This document shows, piece after piece, positions 1 to 8,436 of a stretch of 64,000 nt of DNA. Origin of the DNA: Achromobacter kerstersii (GTDB taxonomy: Bacteria; Pseudomonadota; Gammaproteobacteria; Burkholderiales; Burkholderiaceae_B); assembly GCF_902859595.1 (NCBI RefSeq), contig NZ_CADIJQ010000012.1, forward strand, positions 124,001 to 188,000, written 5' to 3'. Made by a program: the position numbers and the translations under genes. The number at the start of each line of letters is the position of its first letter. Position 1 is the first letter of the stretch. The notes below the pieces were generated by a model. That model worked only from the letters and a program-made list of their open reading frames with translations, was not told the origin of the DNA and did no database searches.

Positions 1-1
1 C

Positions 2-1258
2 ACCCGCCTGGCGGGTATGCTGCGCGGCATTGCCTGGGTCGCGGTTGCGTTGCTATGCGTGTCGCTGGCGTCCAACCTGTTCGGCAATGTCTCGTTGGCG
101 GAAATGTTGACCAGCGCCGTCATCGGTTGCGGCTACTTCGGGTTGGTGCTCTACGCCGGCGTCACCGTCATCATCACACTGGTGCAAGTGTTGTTGGCGC
201 GCCAAGGCATATCGCGTTTCCGGCTGGCGCGCGAACATGCGCCGCCGCTGGTTCAGTTGCTGATCCGCCTGCTGACATTCGCCGCCGTCGTCGGCTGGGC
301 GGTCTACGCGATGGACCGATTCCGCATCCTGCGCGCCACCTATGCATACGCTACCCAGATACTGTCCTACACCCTGACCGTGGGCGAAGTGTCCATCAGC
401 CTGGGCAACGTGCTGCTCTTTCTGATTTCCGTGGTGATTGCATTCTGGGCCGCGCGCACCATCCGCCTGATCCTGCGCGACGAGGTGCTCACGCGTATGG
501 CGCTGCCGCGCGGCGTGGGCAACAGCATCGCGTCGCTTTCGTACTACCTGGTGCTGCTGCTGGGCCTGGGCATCGCGCTGTCGGCAGCGGGCTTTGAGAC
601 CAGCCAGTTAACCATCGTGTTCGGCGCGCTGGGCGTGGGCATCGGTTTCGGCCTGCAAGGCGTCGTGAACAACTTCGTGTCCGGCTTGATCCTGATGTTC
701 GAACGTCCGATACAGCCTGGCGACGTGGTGGAAATCAGCGGCACGTCCGGACAGGTTCGCGACATCGGCATGCGCGCCACCCGGATCAAGACGTTCGACG
801 GCGCCGATGTCATCGTGCCCAACGGCACATTGCTGTCCGAAAAGCTGACCAACTGGACGCTGCTGGACCGCAGCCGCCGCATCGAAGTCAGTATCGGCCT
901 GGCCTACGGCACCGAGCCCAACCGGGCGATCGACGTGCTGGATGCCGTGGCCCGGGAAACGGCCGGCGTCGTCACCGAACCGGCGCCCACGGTGCTGTTC
1001 ATGGGCTTTGGCGCCAGCACGCTGGACTTCAGCATTCGCGCCTGGACCCACGACTTCGACAATTGGATCAACATTCGTAGCGACTTGATGGCGCGCATGT
1101 ACGACGCGCTGCGCCAGGCCGGCATCGAGATCGCATTTCCGCAGCGCGATCTGCATCTGCGAACGGTGTCGGATGAAGCCAGCGCCGCGCTAGGCGTCGG
1201 ACGCAGAACCGGCGCGCCCGGTTCCAACGCACCCGAGTCCGACACCCCGGCGCGTTAG
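2..1258 (+). CDS. MscS-family mechanosensitive channel, C-terminal part (5' end outside window)
   Basis: The frame is open from base 2, so the gene begins upstream of the window. The visible part is at least 413 residues from the first ATG at 17. Several hydrophobic segments (about residues 5-25, 32-60, 80-100, 125-150, 170-192) precede the MscS signature, a Gly/Ala-rich pore-lining helix (GALGVGIGFGLQ, about residues 203-214). The beta domain (PGDVVEISG, then the IVPNG stretch) and the C-terminal alpha/beta cage follow. The family opens under membrane tension to release solutes during hypo-osmotic shock in the inner membrane. The extra N-terminal helices point to a large MscK/YbdG-like member rather than minimal MscS. 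The stop codon overlaps the end of the convergent M20 gene. Family call is firm; the subfamily is uncertain because the N-terminus is missing. Confidence 0.93.
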   Translation, partial: TRLAGMLRGIAWVAVALLCVSLASNLFGNVSLAEMLTSAVIGCGYFGLVLYAGVTVIITLVQVLLARQGISRFRLAREHAPPLVQLLIRLLTFAAVVGWAVYAMDRFRILRATYAYATQILSYTLTVGEVSISLGNVLLFLISVVIAFWAARTIRLILRDEVLTRMALPRGVGNSIASLSYYLVLLLGLGIALSAAGFETSQLTIVFGALGVGIGFGLQGVVNNFVSGLILMFERPIQPGDVVEISGTSGQVRDIGMRATRIKTFDGADVIVPNGTLLSEKLTNWTLLDRSRRIEVSIGLAYGTEPNRAIDVLDAVARETAGVVTEPAPTVLFMGFGASTLDFSIRAWTHDFDNWINIRSDLMARMYDALRQAGIEIAFPQRDLHLRTVSDEASAALGVGRRTGAPGSNAPESDTPAR

Positions 1259-2427
1259 ACCGGCATCGCCGCCTTCACCAGCTCCACCCAGTAGTGCGCG
1301 CCCAACGGCAAGATATCGTCGTTGAAGTCGTAGTACGGGTTATGCACAGGCGGGTTGTCTTGCCCCGGACGCGCCGCGCCAATGAACACATAAGCGCCCG
1401 GACGCTGCTCCAGCATGTACGCGAAATCTTCCGACCCCATGCGCGGCGTGCAAGCCGTATCCACCTTGTCTTCACCCACCACGCGCGCGGCGGCGCGAGC
1501 GGCCAGCGCTACCTCGGCTTCCGTGTTGACGCATGCCGGATAGCCGCGAAACACCTGCACGTCGATCGCGGCGCCCGACGTCAACGCCACCCCCGCGCAC
1601 ACCTCACGCAAGCGGCGCTCGGCCAGGTCGCGCGTGGCGGCGGTCAGCGTGCGGCAGCTGCCGCGCAACATCACGCTGTTAGGCACCACGTTCCAGGTGT
1701 CGCCCGCGTGAATCTGCGTCAGGCTCAACGCCAACGAATCGGTCGGTTTCACGTTGCGGCTGACGATGGTCTGCATGGCCGTCACAAGCTGCGCCGCCGC
1801 CACGATGGGGTCCACGCCATGCTCGGGCTGGGCCGCGTGGCAACCCTTGCCGGTGACGTTGATTTCATAGGTGTCGCAGTTGGCCATCACCGTACCCACG
1901 CGCGTGGACACCGTGCCGAAGGGCAGATTGGGCGAGTTATGCAGCGCGAACACGGCGTCGCACGGGAACTGATCAAACAGCCCGTCCTGCACCATGGCGA
2001 GCCCTCCGCCCGCGTGTTCTTCGGCGGGCTGGAAGATCAGGTGCAAGGTGCCACGCCACCCCGGGTCGGCCGCCAGATGGCGGGCCGCGCCCAGCAACAT
2101 CGCGGTATGGCCATCGTGCCCGCAGCCGTGCATCTTGCCGGGGATGGTTGAACGGTGCGACGCATCGCCCAATTCCTGCATGTCCAACGCATCCATGTCG
2201 GCGCGCAGTCCAATGACGGGCCCGCCGCCGCGCGTCAGCGTGCCGACCACGCCCGTGCGTCCCAAGCCGCGATGCACCGTCGCGCCAGCCCGTTCCAGCT
2301 CGCGCGCCACCACGTCGGCGGTGCGAAATTCACAGAAGGCGGTCTCGGGATGGGCGTGCAGGTCGCGGCGCCATTCGCGCATAAGGCGCAGCAATTCCGG
2401 GCTGACGGGCGATTCGACGATGGCCAT
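1255..2427 (-). CDS. M20 family amidohydrolase (hippurate hydrolase / N-acyl-amino-acid hydrolase type)
   Basis: This 390-residue protein has the length and motif order of the M20D amidohydrolases, cytosolic metal enzymes that remove acyl groups from amino acids. Visible are RADMDAL (about 75-81), the metal-binding MHGCGHDGH (99-107, with Cys102 and His104), PAEEH (134-138) and the C-terminal GSEDFAYML that supplies the last ligand. The start ATG at 2427 is preceded by a GGAGACACC stretch. It is divergent from the LysR gene at 2579 with about 150 bp between them, so it may be a target of that regulator. It ends in a 3' overlap with the MscS gene. The acyl substrate cannot be told from sequence. 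Confidence 0.93.
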   Translation of the reverse strand: MAIVESPVSPELLRLMREWRRDLHAHPETAFCEFRTADVVARELERAGATVHRGLGRTGVVGTLTRGGGPVIGLRADMDALDMQELGDASHRSTIPGKMHGCGHDGHTAMLLGAARHLAADPGWRGTLHLIFQPAEEHAGGGLAMVQDGLFDQFPCDAVFALHNSPNLPFGTVSTRVGTVMANCDTYEINVTGKGCHAAQPEHGVDPIVAAAQLVTAMQTIVSRNVKPTDSLALSLTQIHAGDTWNVVPNSVMLRGSCRTLTAATRDLAERRLREVCAGVALTSGAAIDVQVFRGYPACVNTEAEVALAARAAARVVGEDKVDTACTPRMGSEDFAYMLEQRPGAYVFIGAARPGQDNPPVHNPYYDFNDDILPLGAHYWVELVKAAMPV

Positions 2428-2518
2428 GGCGGTGTCTCCGTAGGGCGGGCTTGGGGGAAATACGCCTATCGACTATAGACAGGCGCGGGTACAAAGCCGA
2501 TAGCAATGATCACGCCTT

Positions 2519-2541
2519 ATCGATGCGGTTTTTGCAACGAT
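2519..2541. promoter_or_regulatory. Probable LysR operator, copy 1 (autoregulatory/divergent)
   Basis: Inverted repeat ATCGATG-N9-CAACGAT lies 38 bp before the LysR start and 91 bp before the divergent M20 gene. The same layout, with near-identical core CGGTTTT and the same 9-bp spacer, recurs at 3599-3621 ahead of the Bug-protein gene. Two copies flanking a LysR gene are what a LysR box looks like (dyad with T-N11-A). Binding itself is inferred. Confidence 0.6.
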
Positions 2542-2578
2542 TCAATCCCACGCCACGACCACGGCAAGGAACCCCGTC

Positions 2579-3502
2579 ATGGACGATGTCCTGGAATTCA
2601 AGCGCACCTTGTGCCTGCTGCAAGTGATCGAGACCGGCACCTTGCGCGCCGCCGCCGATCAGCTGAACACCGACCCCTCCGCCATCAGCCGCGCCATCGC
2701 CCGCCTGGAGGCGGACACGGGGCTGACGCTCTTGGAACGCCGTGGCCGCGGCGTGGTGCCCACGGATGCGGGGCGGCTGGTAGCGCTGTTTGCGCGCCGC
2801 CAGCAAGATCTGAACGAGTCTTTCCAGGCTGAGGTCAACAACCTGAAAAGCGCCACGCGCGGCCATGTGGAGCTGGCGCTGGGCGAAGGCTTTGTCGACA
2901 TGCTGCTGGAACCCGTGCTGCTGACCTTCGTGCGCAAGCACCCGGACATCACCTACAGCATCCACGTGGCCGGCACCAATGAAACCGTGCGGTGCATCGT
3001 CGAGGAACGCGCGCAGATCGCCCTGGCGTTCCAGCCCCCTAACGACGTGCGGCTGCGTTCGCATTATTCGCGCCCCGCGCCGATGCGCGTGCATGTACAC
3101 AAAGACCATCCGCTGGCGCGATCGCGCCGGGCCTTGCGCCTGTCGGACCTGGCGCCTTACGGCTGGGCCGCGATGGACGAATCGTTCGGCGTGCGCCAGC
3201 ACATCCAAGCCGCCGAACTGGATGAAAACGTCAAGCTCAAGCCCGCGCTGCTGACGAACTCGTTCAAGATCCTGTGGGAATTCGCCAGCCAAGGATTGGG
3301 CTATGTGGTGAACCCGTTGTCGATGCCATTGAAGGGCGCGCAGTTTCGCCAGATGGTGTCGCTGCCGCTGGCCAACCCCATTCTTAACAACAGCCGCACG
3401 CATGTGATCAGCCTGGCGGGCCGCCATCTGCCGCCGGCCACGGCCAGCATGCTGCGCCATATCCTGAAGACATTTCCCGCGCTGGAATCCCGGCGGGCCT
3501 GA
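2579..3502 (+). CDS. LysR-type transcriptional regulator
   Basis: The protein is 307 residues, normal for LysR. An N-terminal winged helix-turn-helix (about residues 5-65, with TLRAAADQLNTDPSAISRAI as the recognition region) is followed by a periplasmic-binding-like effector domain. It sits between the divergent M20 amidohydrolase gene and the co-directional Bug-protein gene at 3729. Matching inverted repeats occur just upstream of it (2519-2541) and upstream of the Bug gene (3599-3621). It therefore probably regulates itself, the Bug gene and perhaps the amidohydrolase in response to a carboxylate. The effector is unknown. Confidence 0.93.
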   Translation: MDDVLEFKRTLCLLQVIETGTLRAAADQLNTDPSAISRAIARLEADTGLTLLERRGRGVVPTDAGRLVALFARRQQDLNESFQAEVNNLKSATRGHVELALGEGFVDMLLEPVLLTFVRKHPDITYSIHVAGTNETVRCIVEERAQIALAFQPPNDVRLRSHYSRPAPMRVHVHKDHPLARSRRALRLSDLAPYGWAAMDESFGVRQHIQAAELDENVKLKPALLTNSFKILWEFASQGLGYVVNPLSMPLKGAQFRQMVSLPLANPILNNSRTHVISLAGRHLPPATASMLRHILKTFPALESRRA

Positions 3503-3525
3503 TCAGGGTTGTTGGGGGGGATGGC

Positions 3526-3574
3526 GGGTTTGAGGGCGGGGTTGATGGTGAGGTTGATGGTGGGTTTGAGGGCG
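3526..3574. repeat. Short G/T-rich nested direct repeats
   Basis: GGGTTTGAGGGCG occurs at 3526-3538 and 3562-3574, enclosing two copies of GGTTGATGGTG at 3540-3550 and 3552-3562. The block lies directly after the LysR stop and before the putative operator. No gene is seen in the 226-bp gap to the Bug gene. Confidence 0.75.
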
Positions 3575-3598
3575 AGTTTGGACGAGTTTTGCGCCTCC

Positions 3599-3621
3599 AT
3601 CGTTGCGGTTTTCACAATGAT
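3599..3621. promoter_or_regulatory. Probable LysR operator, copy 2 (Bug-gene promoter)
   Basis: ATCGTTG-N9-CAATGAT is an inverted repeat with the same arms, spacer length and GCGGTTTT core as the site at 2519-2541. It lies about 108 bp before the Bug gene start at 3729, a normal position for a LysR activation site. Function is inferred from the paired occurrence. Confidence 0.6.
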
Positions 3622-3728
3622 CCAACCTGCGCCGCGTCATTGATGCGGGCAAACGCCGCTGCCTAGACTGCATGCAGCAGTCACGATATCCGGCTGCTTC
3701 ACAACAGCAATGACAAGGGAGAAGCAGC

Positions 3729-4736
3729 ATGCGTTGGACCCTACCGCCCCTCCTCGCCCGGGCCGCCGCGCTAGGCGTGTTATGCATTTCCGCGTTCAGC
3801 GCCGCGTCGCTGGCGCAGGCCGCGGACTACCCCGCAAAGAAGCCGCTGAGCCTGATCGTTCCCTATCCCGCCGGTGGCGCCAGCGACGCGTCCGCGCGGC
3901 AGTTCGGCGTGCACATCGCCCATGCGCTCAAGCAACAAGTGGTGGTGGAAAACGTGGGCGGCGGCGCGGGCATGCTGGGCGCGCGCCGCGTCTTGACCAG
4001 CGCGCCTGACGGCTACACGTTCCTGCATGGCTCCGCCAATGAAATCATCCTGAGTCCCTTCCTGAATGCGGCGGCGCATTACAAGCCCGAAGACTTCCGG
4101 CTGACGCAACCCATCAGCGAAGCCACTATCGTGCTGCTCGCGCGCGCCGACCTGCCGGTGGACGACGTCGACGCGTTCATCGCCTACGCCAAGCGCCCGG
4201 GCGCCAAGCCGCTGACCTTCGGCAGCGTGGGCGTGGGCTCGCTGTACCACATCATGACCGAGTACCTGGGCCGCCGCGTCGGCGCGGAATTTTTGCACGT
4301 GCCGTATCGGGGCGCAGCGCCCGCGCTGCAAGACCTGATCGGCCGCCAGGTGGATTTCGCCGTGCTGCCGTACCAGCAAGCCATGGAAGGCATGGCGGCG
4401 CAAGGGCAGCTGAAAATCCTGACCAGCTTCTCCGACACGCTGCCCGCCCCGTTGGCAACGCTGCCGCTCATCTCGCGCAGCAAGACCATTCCCGATTTCG
4501 TCTACACGATTGCGGGCGGCTACTACGTTCGCCAGGACACGCCTGCGCCCGAAGTCGACACCCTGCGCCGCGCCGTCGGTTATGCGCTGGAGCAGCCCGA
4601 GCTACGCACGCGCATGGAGGCCGAAGGGCGCTTGCTGCTGCAACCGATGAGCCAGCAGGATGCCGACGCCTACGCCGTGGCGCAGGTGGCCAAGTATCAG
4701 GAAATGATCCAGGCGCTGGGGCTGAAACCGATGTAG
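3729..4736 (+). CDS. Bug/TctC-family periplasmic solute-binding protein
   Basis: This 335-residue exported protein has a signal peptide (about residues 1-30, ending AQAADYPAK). It carries the Bug hallmarks PLSLIVPYPAGGASDASARQ near the mature N-terminus, VVENVGGGAGMLGARRV, and the LHVPYRGAAPALQDLIGRQVDF motif. Bug proteins are the soluble receptors of tripartite tricarboxylate transporters, and many work as orphans in Bordetella-like genomes. No TctA or TctB permease gene is nearby, so this is an orphan receptor. A strong ribosome site (AAGGGAGAAG) precedes the ATG. The LysR gene upstream and the shared inverted repeat suggest local control. Ligand unknown, probably a carboxylate. Confidence 0.95.
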   Translation: MRWTLPPLLARAAALGVLCISAFSAASLAQAADYPAKKPLSLIVPYPAGGASDASARQFGVHIAHALKQQVVVENVGGGAGMLGARRVLTSAPDGYTFLHGSANEIILSPFLNAAAHYKPEDFRLTQPISEATIVLLARADLPVDDVDAFIAYAKRPGAKPLTFGSVGVGSLYHIMTEYLGRRVGAEFLHVPYRGAAPALQDLIGRQVDFAVLPYQQAMEGMAAQGQLKILTSFSDTLPAPLATLPLISRSKTIPDFVYTIAGGYYVRQDTPAPEVDTLRRAVGYALEQPELRTRMEAEGRLLLQPMSQQDADAYAVAQVAKYQEMIQALGLKPM

Positions 4737-4855
4737 CGGCTGCGCGGCCTGTCCCTGCCGAAACATCGGCGGGGGCCTCGTCAGGCCAACGCCGTCGATC
4801 CGCTCAAACGCGATGCGTCCCGCAGGGAATGCCAGACCGCGTAGCCCTGCAATGG

Positions 4856-5320
4856 TTAAACCGGCACCGGAACGGTCAGCCCGTTCTTCACGCGGTTCAT
4901 CACCACCAGCGTCGAAAACCGTTTGACGTTGGGGTTGCCCCAGAAGTGGCGTTGCGCGAAGACTTCGTATTCCGCCATGTCGGCCATGGTCAGGGTCAGC
5001 ACAAAATCGACTTCGCCCGTGACCGACAGGCACTGCATGATTTCCGGCGCGCCCTGCATGGCGCGCTTGAAGAGGTCCAGCTTGTCGGCGCGCTCGCTTT
5101 CCAGCGACACCAGCACCACCATCATGATTCCGCGCCCCACCGCGGCGGGGTCCACGACCGACACGTCGGCCGTCACCACCTTGGCTTCACGCAGCCGCTT
5201 CATGCGGCGCAGGCACGACACGGGCGACAGGTTCACGCGCTGGGCGACGTCCTGGCTGGTGCGCTGGTTGTCTTCTTGCAGGCTTTGCAAGATCTGAAGG
5301 TCGAAGTCGTCTAGTTCCAT
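4856..5320 (-). CDS. Lrp/AsnC-family transcriptional regulator
   Basis: From the ATG at 5320 the product is 154 residues (MELDDFDLQIL...), the usual Lrp length. The longer frame to 5407 adds residues unlike the family. An N-terminal helix-turn-helix (about residues 5-55, SQDVAQRVNLSPVSCLRRMK) is followed by the RAM ligand-binding domain (VTGEVDFVLTLTMADMAEYEVF). It is divergent from the LysE-type exporter at 5559, a common pairing in which the regulator senses the exported amino acid. The 238-bp gap holds CGAAATG at 5384 and its complement CATTTCG at 5446 and 5464, possible binding half-sites (inference). Confidence 0.93.
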   Translation of the reverse strand: MELDDFDLQILQSLQEDNQRTSQDVAQRVNLSPVSCLRRMKRLREAKVVTADVSVVDPAAVGRGIMMVVLVSLESERADKLDLFKRAMQGAPEIMQCLSVTGEVDFVLTLTMADMAEYEVFAQRHFWGNPNVKRFSTLVVMNRVKNGLTVPVPV

Positions 5321-5558
5321 GAGGGTCTCGGAACGCAGGGGAATCAGGCCAGAGGCGAAGCCAAATGGGGGGCAAAGTTCCGGCGAAATGCCGGCAAATG
5401 CGGTCACCGGCAGATTCTAATCCTGGCCGCGACGCAACCCGGCCCCATTTCGACGGGAAACTTCATTTCGCCCCCTCCGGACGCAGGAATTCATCAAGCC
5501 GCTTGCTTACACTGGGAACCCACCCCCCGCGCTGCGGGATTTCCAGCCGTATCCCGCA

Positions 5559-6203
5559 ATGCCGTCACTCCAGTTGTTCCTGCTTTTCCTCGCCGCCGAC
5601 GCGGCGCTTAAACTCACGCCCGGCCCCGACATGGCGCTGACGCTGTCGCGGGGCATGACCCAAGGGTTCCGCCCGGCGTTCCACAGCGTGCTTGGCAACG
5701 TGGCGGCCGGTTTCATCCAGGTGCCGGCCGTGGTGCTGGGGCTGGCGTCGGTGCTGCAAGCCTTTCCGACGCTGTTCGTGGGCATCAAGGCGGCGGGCGG
5801 CCTGTATCTGGGTTACCTGGGCGTGAAAGCCATCATTCGTTGCGCGCAGTCGGCCGACGTGTCGTTGTCGGCCCGCCCCGGCGATGCGCGCGACGCCTTC
5901 TGGCAAGGCTTCATGACGAACCTGCTGAACCCGAAGGTGCTGCTCTTCATGATCGCCTTCCTGCCGCAGTTCACCACGCCGGACAACGGGCCGGTGTGGA
6001 TTCAGATGCTGGTGCTGGGCGTCACCATGAAGGTGCTGAGCCTGCCGTACGGCAGTTGCTTTGCCTACGGCGCGTCGCGCATCCGGGGTTGGGTCGGGCG
6101 CAATCCGTGGTTTTTGCGGATGCAGCAAGGCCTGCTGGGCGCCATCATGCTCGGCCTAGCGCTGTATGTGCTTTACTCCACGGCCGCGAACCCCATCCCC
6201 TGA
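5559..6203 (+). CDS. LysE/RhtB-family amino-acid exporter
   Basis: The 214-residue integral membrane protein has the length and pattern of LysE/RhtB exporters. It shows the N-terminal LTPGPDMALTLSRGMTQG motif (about residues 19-37), a central hydrophilic stretch after GYLGVKAI, and NLLNPKVLLFMIAFLPQF (about 127-144). Six hydrophobic segments are visible. Members export amino acids or their analogues across the inner membrane. It is divergent from the Lrp regulator, which supports amino-acid-responsive control. The next gene, RhtA-like, follows in the same direction about 60 bp later. Confidence 0.94.
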   Translation: MPSLQLFLLFLAADAALKLTPGPDMALTLSRGMTQGFRPAFHSVLGNVAAGFIQVPAVVLGLASVLQAFPTLFVGIKAAGGLYLGYLGVKAIIRCAQSADVSLSARPGDARDAFWQGFMTNLLNPKVLLFMIAFLPQFTTPDNGPVWIQMLVLGVTMKVLSLPYGSCFAYGASRIRGWVGRNPWFLRMQQGLLGAIMLGLALYVLYSTAANPIP

Positions 6204-6266
6204 TCACTGGGCAACGCCCATTTGATCGTTGCACCGCCCCAACGTTTTGAGCTTCACCCCGCTTCC

Positions 6267-7205
6267 ATGACCGCCGCCACCTTGAACTCCGGGCAAAACG
6301 CCTCGGCCTCCACCCTGCTCCCCACGCTGTCGCTGATCGGCGCGATGGCGTCTTTGTGCATCGGCACGTCGTTTGCCAAGTCGCTGTTCCCCGAAGTGGG
6401 TGCGCAAGGCACGACGGCGTATCGCATCGTCATCGGCGCCATCATCCTGATTGCGTTCTGGCGCCCGTGGCGGTTCCCGCTGACCCGTCAAAACGCCGGC
6501 AAGATCGCGCTGTACGGGGTGACGCTGGCATGCATGAACCTGCTCTTCTATATGGCGTTGCAAACGCTGCCGCTGGGGGTGGCCATCGCCATCGAATTCA
6601 CCGGGCCGCTGACGTTGGCGGTGGTGCTATCGCGGCGCGCGATCGACTTCTTGTGGATCGCCTGTGCGCTGGCCGGCTTGGTGCTGCTGATTCCCACCGG
6701 CCAATCCGTCCATGACCTGGACCCCACCGGCATTGCCTATGCCTTGGCTGCGGCGGTGTGTTGGGCGCTGTACATCATCTTTGGCAAGATGGCCGGCAAT
6801 GTGCACGGCGGCCAGGCGACATCGCTGGGCCTGCTGGCGGCCGCCATGGTCGCGCTGCCCGTCGGCGCGGCGCATGCGGGCATGGCCTTGCTGGACCCGA
6901 AGCTGATTTTGGCCGGCATCGGCGTGGGCATCCTGTCCAGCGCGCTGCCGTACTCGCTGGAAATGGTGGCGTTGCGGCGCTTGCCGCAAAAAACGTTTGG
7001 TGTGCTGCTCAGCATGGAACCCGCGATGGGCGCGCTGGCCGGCGTCATCGTGTTGAACGAACATCTGAGCCAGACGCAATGGCTGGCCATCTGCGGCATC
7101 GTCATTGCATCGGCCGGTTGCGCGGCAACGGCGCAGCGTGGGAAAAAGCGCGCGGCGTCGGCGCAACGCGGGAAGAAACGCGCAGGCGCGACGGCGCGGG
7201 ATTAA
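6267..7205 (+). CDS. rhtA: EamA-family exporter, RhtA-like (threonine/homoserine efflux type)
   Basis: The start is taken at ATG 6267 (MTAATLNSG), giving 312 residues; the frame from 6222 adds 15 residues without family character. Ten hydrophobic segments in two EamA halves are visible, with GIAIEFTGPLT-like text around residue 120 (VAIAIEFTGPLTLAV) and GILSSALPYSLEMVALRRLP around residue 230. Both are typical of RhtA, an inner-membrane exporter of threonine and homoserine. The C-terminus ends in a basic tail with the GKKRA element twice, encoded by a 30-bp duplication (7131-7190). It follows the LysE-type gene and may be co-transcribed. The symbol is by similarity of pattern only. Confidence 0.85.
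   Translation: MTAATLNSGQNASASTLLPTLSLIGAMASLCIGTSFAKSLFPEVGAQGTTAYRIVIGAIILIAFWRPWRFPLTRQNAGKIALYGVTLACMNLLFYMALQTLPLGVAIAIEFTGPLTLAVVLSRRAIDFLWIACALAGLVLLIPTGQSVHDLDPTGIAYALAAAVCWALYIIFGKMAGNVHGGQATSLGLLAAAMVALPVGAAHAGMALLDPKLILAGIGVGILSSALPYSLEMVALRRLPQKTFGVLLSMEPAMGALAGVIVLNEHLSQTQWLAICGIVIASAGCAATAQRGKKRAASAQRGKKRAGATARD
7131..7190 (+). repeat. 30-bp tandem duplication in the rhtA-like C-terminus
   Basis: Two 30-bp units start at 7131 and 7161, differing at a few positions, and encode the repeated AQRGKKRA tail. The intergenic 39-bp repeats begin 16 bp further on. Confidence 0.8.
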
Positions 7206-7335
7206 GCGCCGGGGTTTGACGGCTTGGCTTGATCGCTGGACCAGGCGCCGGGGTTTGACGGCTTGGCTTGACCGCTGGACTAGGCGCCGGGGTTTGACGG
7301 CTTGGCTTAACTGCCGGACTAGGCGCCGGGGTTGC
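7206..7335. repeat. 39-bp tandem repeat, three full copies plus a partial
   Basis: Units start at 7206, 7245 and 7284, with a fourth partial copy from 7323. Each begins GCGCCGGGGTTTGACGGCTT and ends CTGGACYAG or a close variant. The array starts one base after the rhtA-like stop and lies between convergent genes. No strong hairpin plus T-run is obvious. Confidence 0.92.
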
Positions 7336-7380
7336 GCGTCTGGATATCGCGCCAGCGCCACCTGCCGACCAGGCCTGGCG

Positions 7381-8400
7381 TTACTCCGCCGAAATGCCCT
7401 TATGGCGGATCACCGCGCCCCAGCGCTCGTATTCCTCGCGCGTGAACGCCGCGAATTCCCGTGGCGTGCTGCCCGTGGGTTCCATGCCTTGCAGGGTCAG
7501 CTGCTTGACCACATCGGGCGACTTCAACGCGGCAACAATCGCGCGGCTGAGCTTGTCGACGATGGGTGCGGGCGTACCGGCCGGCGCCACGACGGCTTGC
7601 CACGCCGCAGCTTCAAACGTGTGCCCGCCCGCTTCGGCGAACGTCGGCACGTCGGGTAACTGCGCGGAGCGCTTTGCGGCGGGCACCGCAATCGCACGCA
7701 GCTTGCCCGCCTGAATCAACGGACGCGCCGCGGCCAAGTCGGCCATCATCAGCGGCACCACCCCCGAAGCCACATCCTGCAACGCGGGCGGCGTGCCCTT
7801 GTACGGAATCGCGGTGGCGCGGCCGCCAATGGATTCCAGAAACAATTCCATCGCCAGATGATGCGGGCTGCCCACGCCCAGAGACGCATAACTGCCCGGC
7901 TGCGCGCTGCGCAGATAGTGCATGACGGCGGGCAGATCGGTCAGGTCGGAACCCGGCGACGTCACCAGCACGATCGGCAAGGACACCAGCGTCGAGACCG
8001 GTGTGAAATCGCGGCCCGCGGCGTACGGCAGCTGCTTGTACAGCCACGGGTTCAGCGCCAGCGTGCTCATGCCCGCCGTCATCAGCGTGTAGCCATCGGG
8101 CGCGGCGCGCGCGGTCTCTTGGGCCGCGACGATGGTGGCCGCACCGGGACGGTTTTCAACGACGATCGGCTGCCCCAGCGATTCGCCCACATGCTTGGCG
8201 ACGATGCGGGTGGCGATATCGCTGCCGCCGCCCGCACTGAACGGCACCAGCCAACGGATGGGGTGATCGGGATATTCCGCCGCGCAGGCGGCCGCGGCGG
8301 CGCCCGTCAACGCAACGGCCATCAAGGCGCGAGACACCGTGCGAGACAAGGCACGGGACAACGCAAGCGCCGCAACGCGCGGCAACAAACTTCGGGTCAT
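7381..8400 (-). CDS. Bug/TctC-family periplasmic solute-binding protein (second)
   Basis: The product is 339 residues with a signal peptide ending near AAAACAAEYPDHP. It has the Bug pattern IRWLVPFSAGGGSDIATRIVA, VVENRPGAATIVAA, ALNPWLYKQLPY and AIPYKGTPPALQDVASGVV. It is a periplasmic receptor of the tricarboxylate-transporter class, again without TctAB genes nearby. It lies 36 bp downstream of the hydroxypyruvate-isomerase-like gene on the same strand, so the two are probably co-transcribed. The ligand may then be a hydroxy- or keto-acid handled by that enzyme (inference). Confidence 0.94.
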   Translation of the reverse strand: MTRSLLPRVAALALSRALSRTVSRALMAVALTGAAAAACAAEYPDHPIRWLVPFSAGGGSDIATRIVAKHVGESLGQPIVVENRPGAATIVAAQETARAAPDGYTLMTAGMSTLALNPWLYKQLPYAAGRDFTPVSTLVSLPIVLVTSPGSDLTDLPAVMHYLRSAQPGSYASLGVGSPHHLAMELFLESIGGRATAIPYKGTPPALQDVASGVVPLMMADLAAARPLIQAGKLRAIAVPAAKRSAQLPDVPTFAEAGGHTFEAAAWQAVVAPAGTPAPIVDKLSRAIVAALKSPDVVKQLTLQGMEPTGSTPREFAAFTREEYERWGAVIRHKGISAE

Positions 8401-8436
8401 GTCAGATTTCCTGGACTTATTTTTTGATGAACCGCA

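Noticed and set aside
7206..7335. CRISPR-like array
   Set aside because: The 39-bp units are contiguous with no unique spacers, and no cas genes are near. It is a simple tandem repeat.
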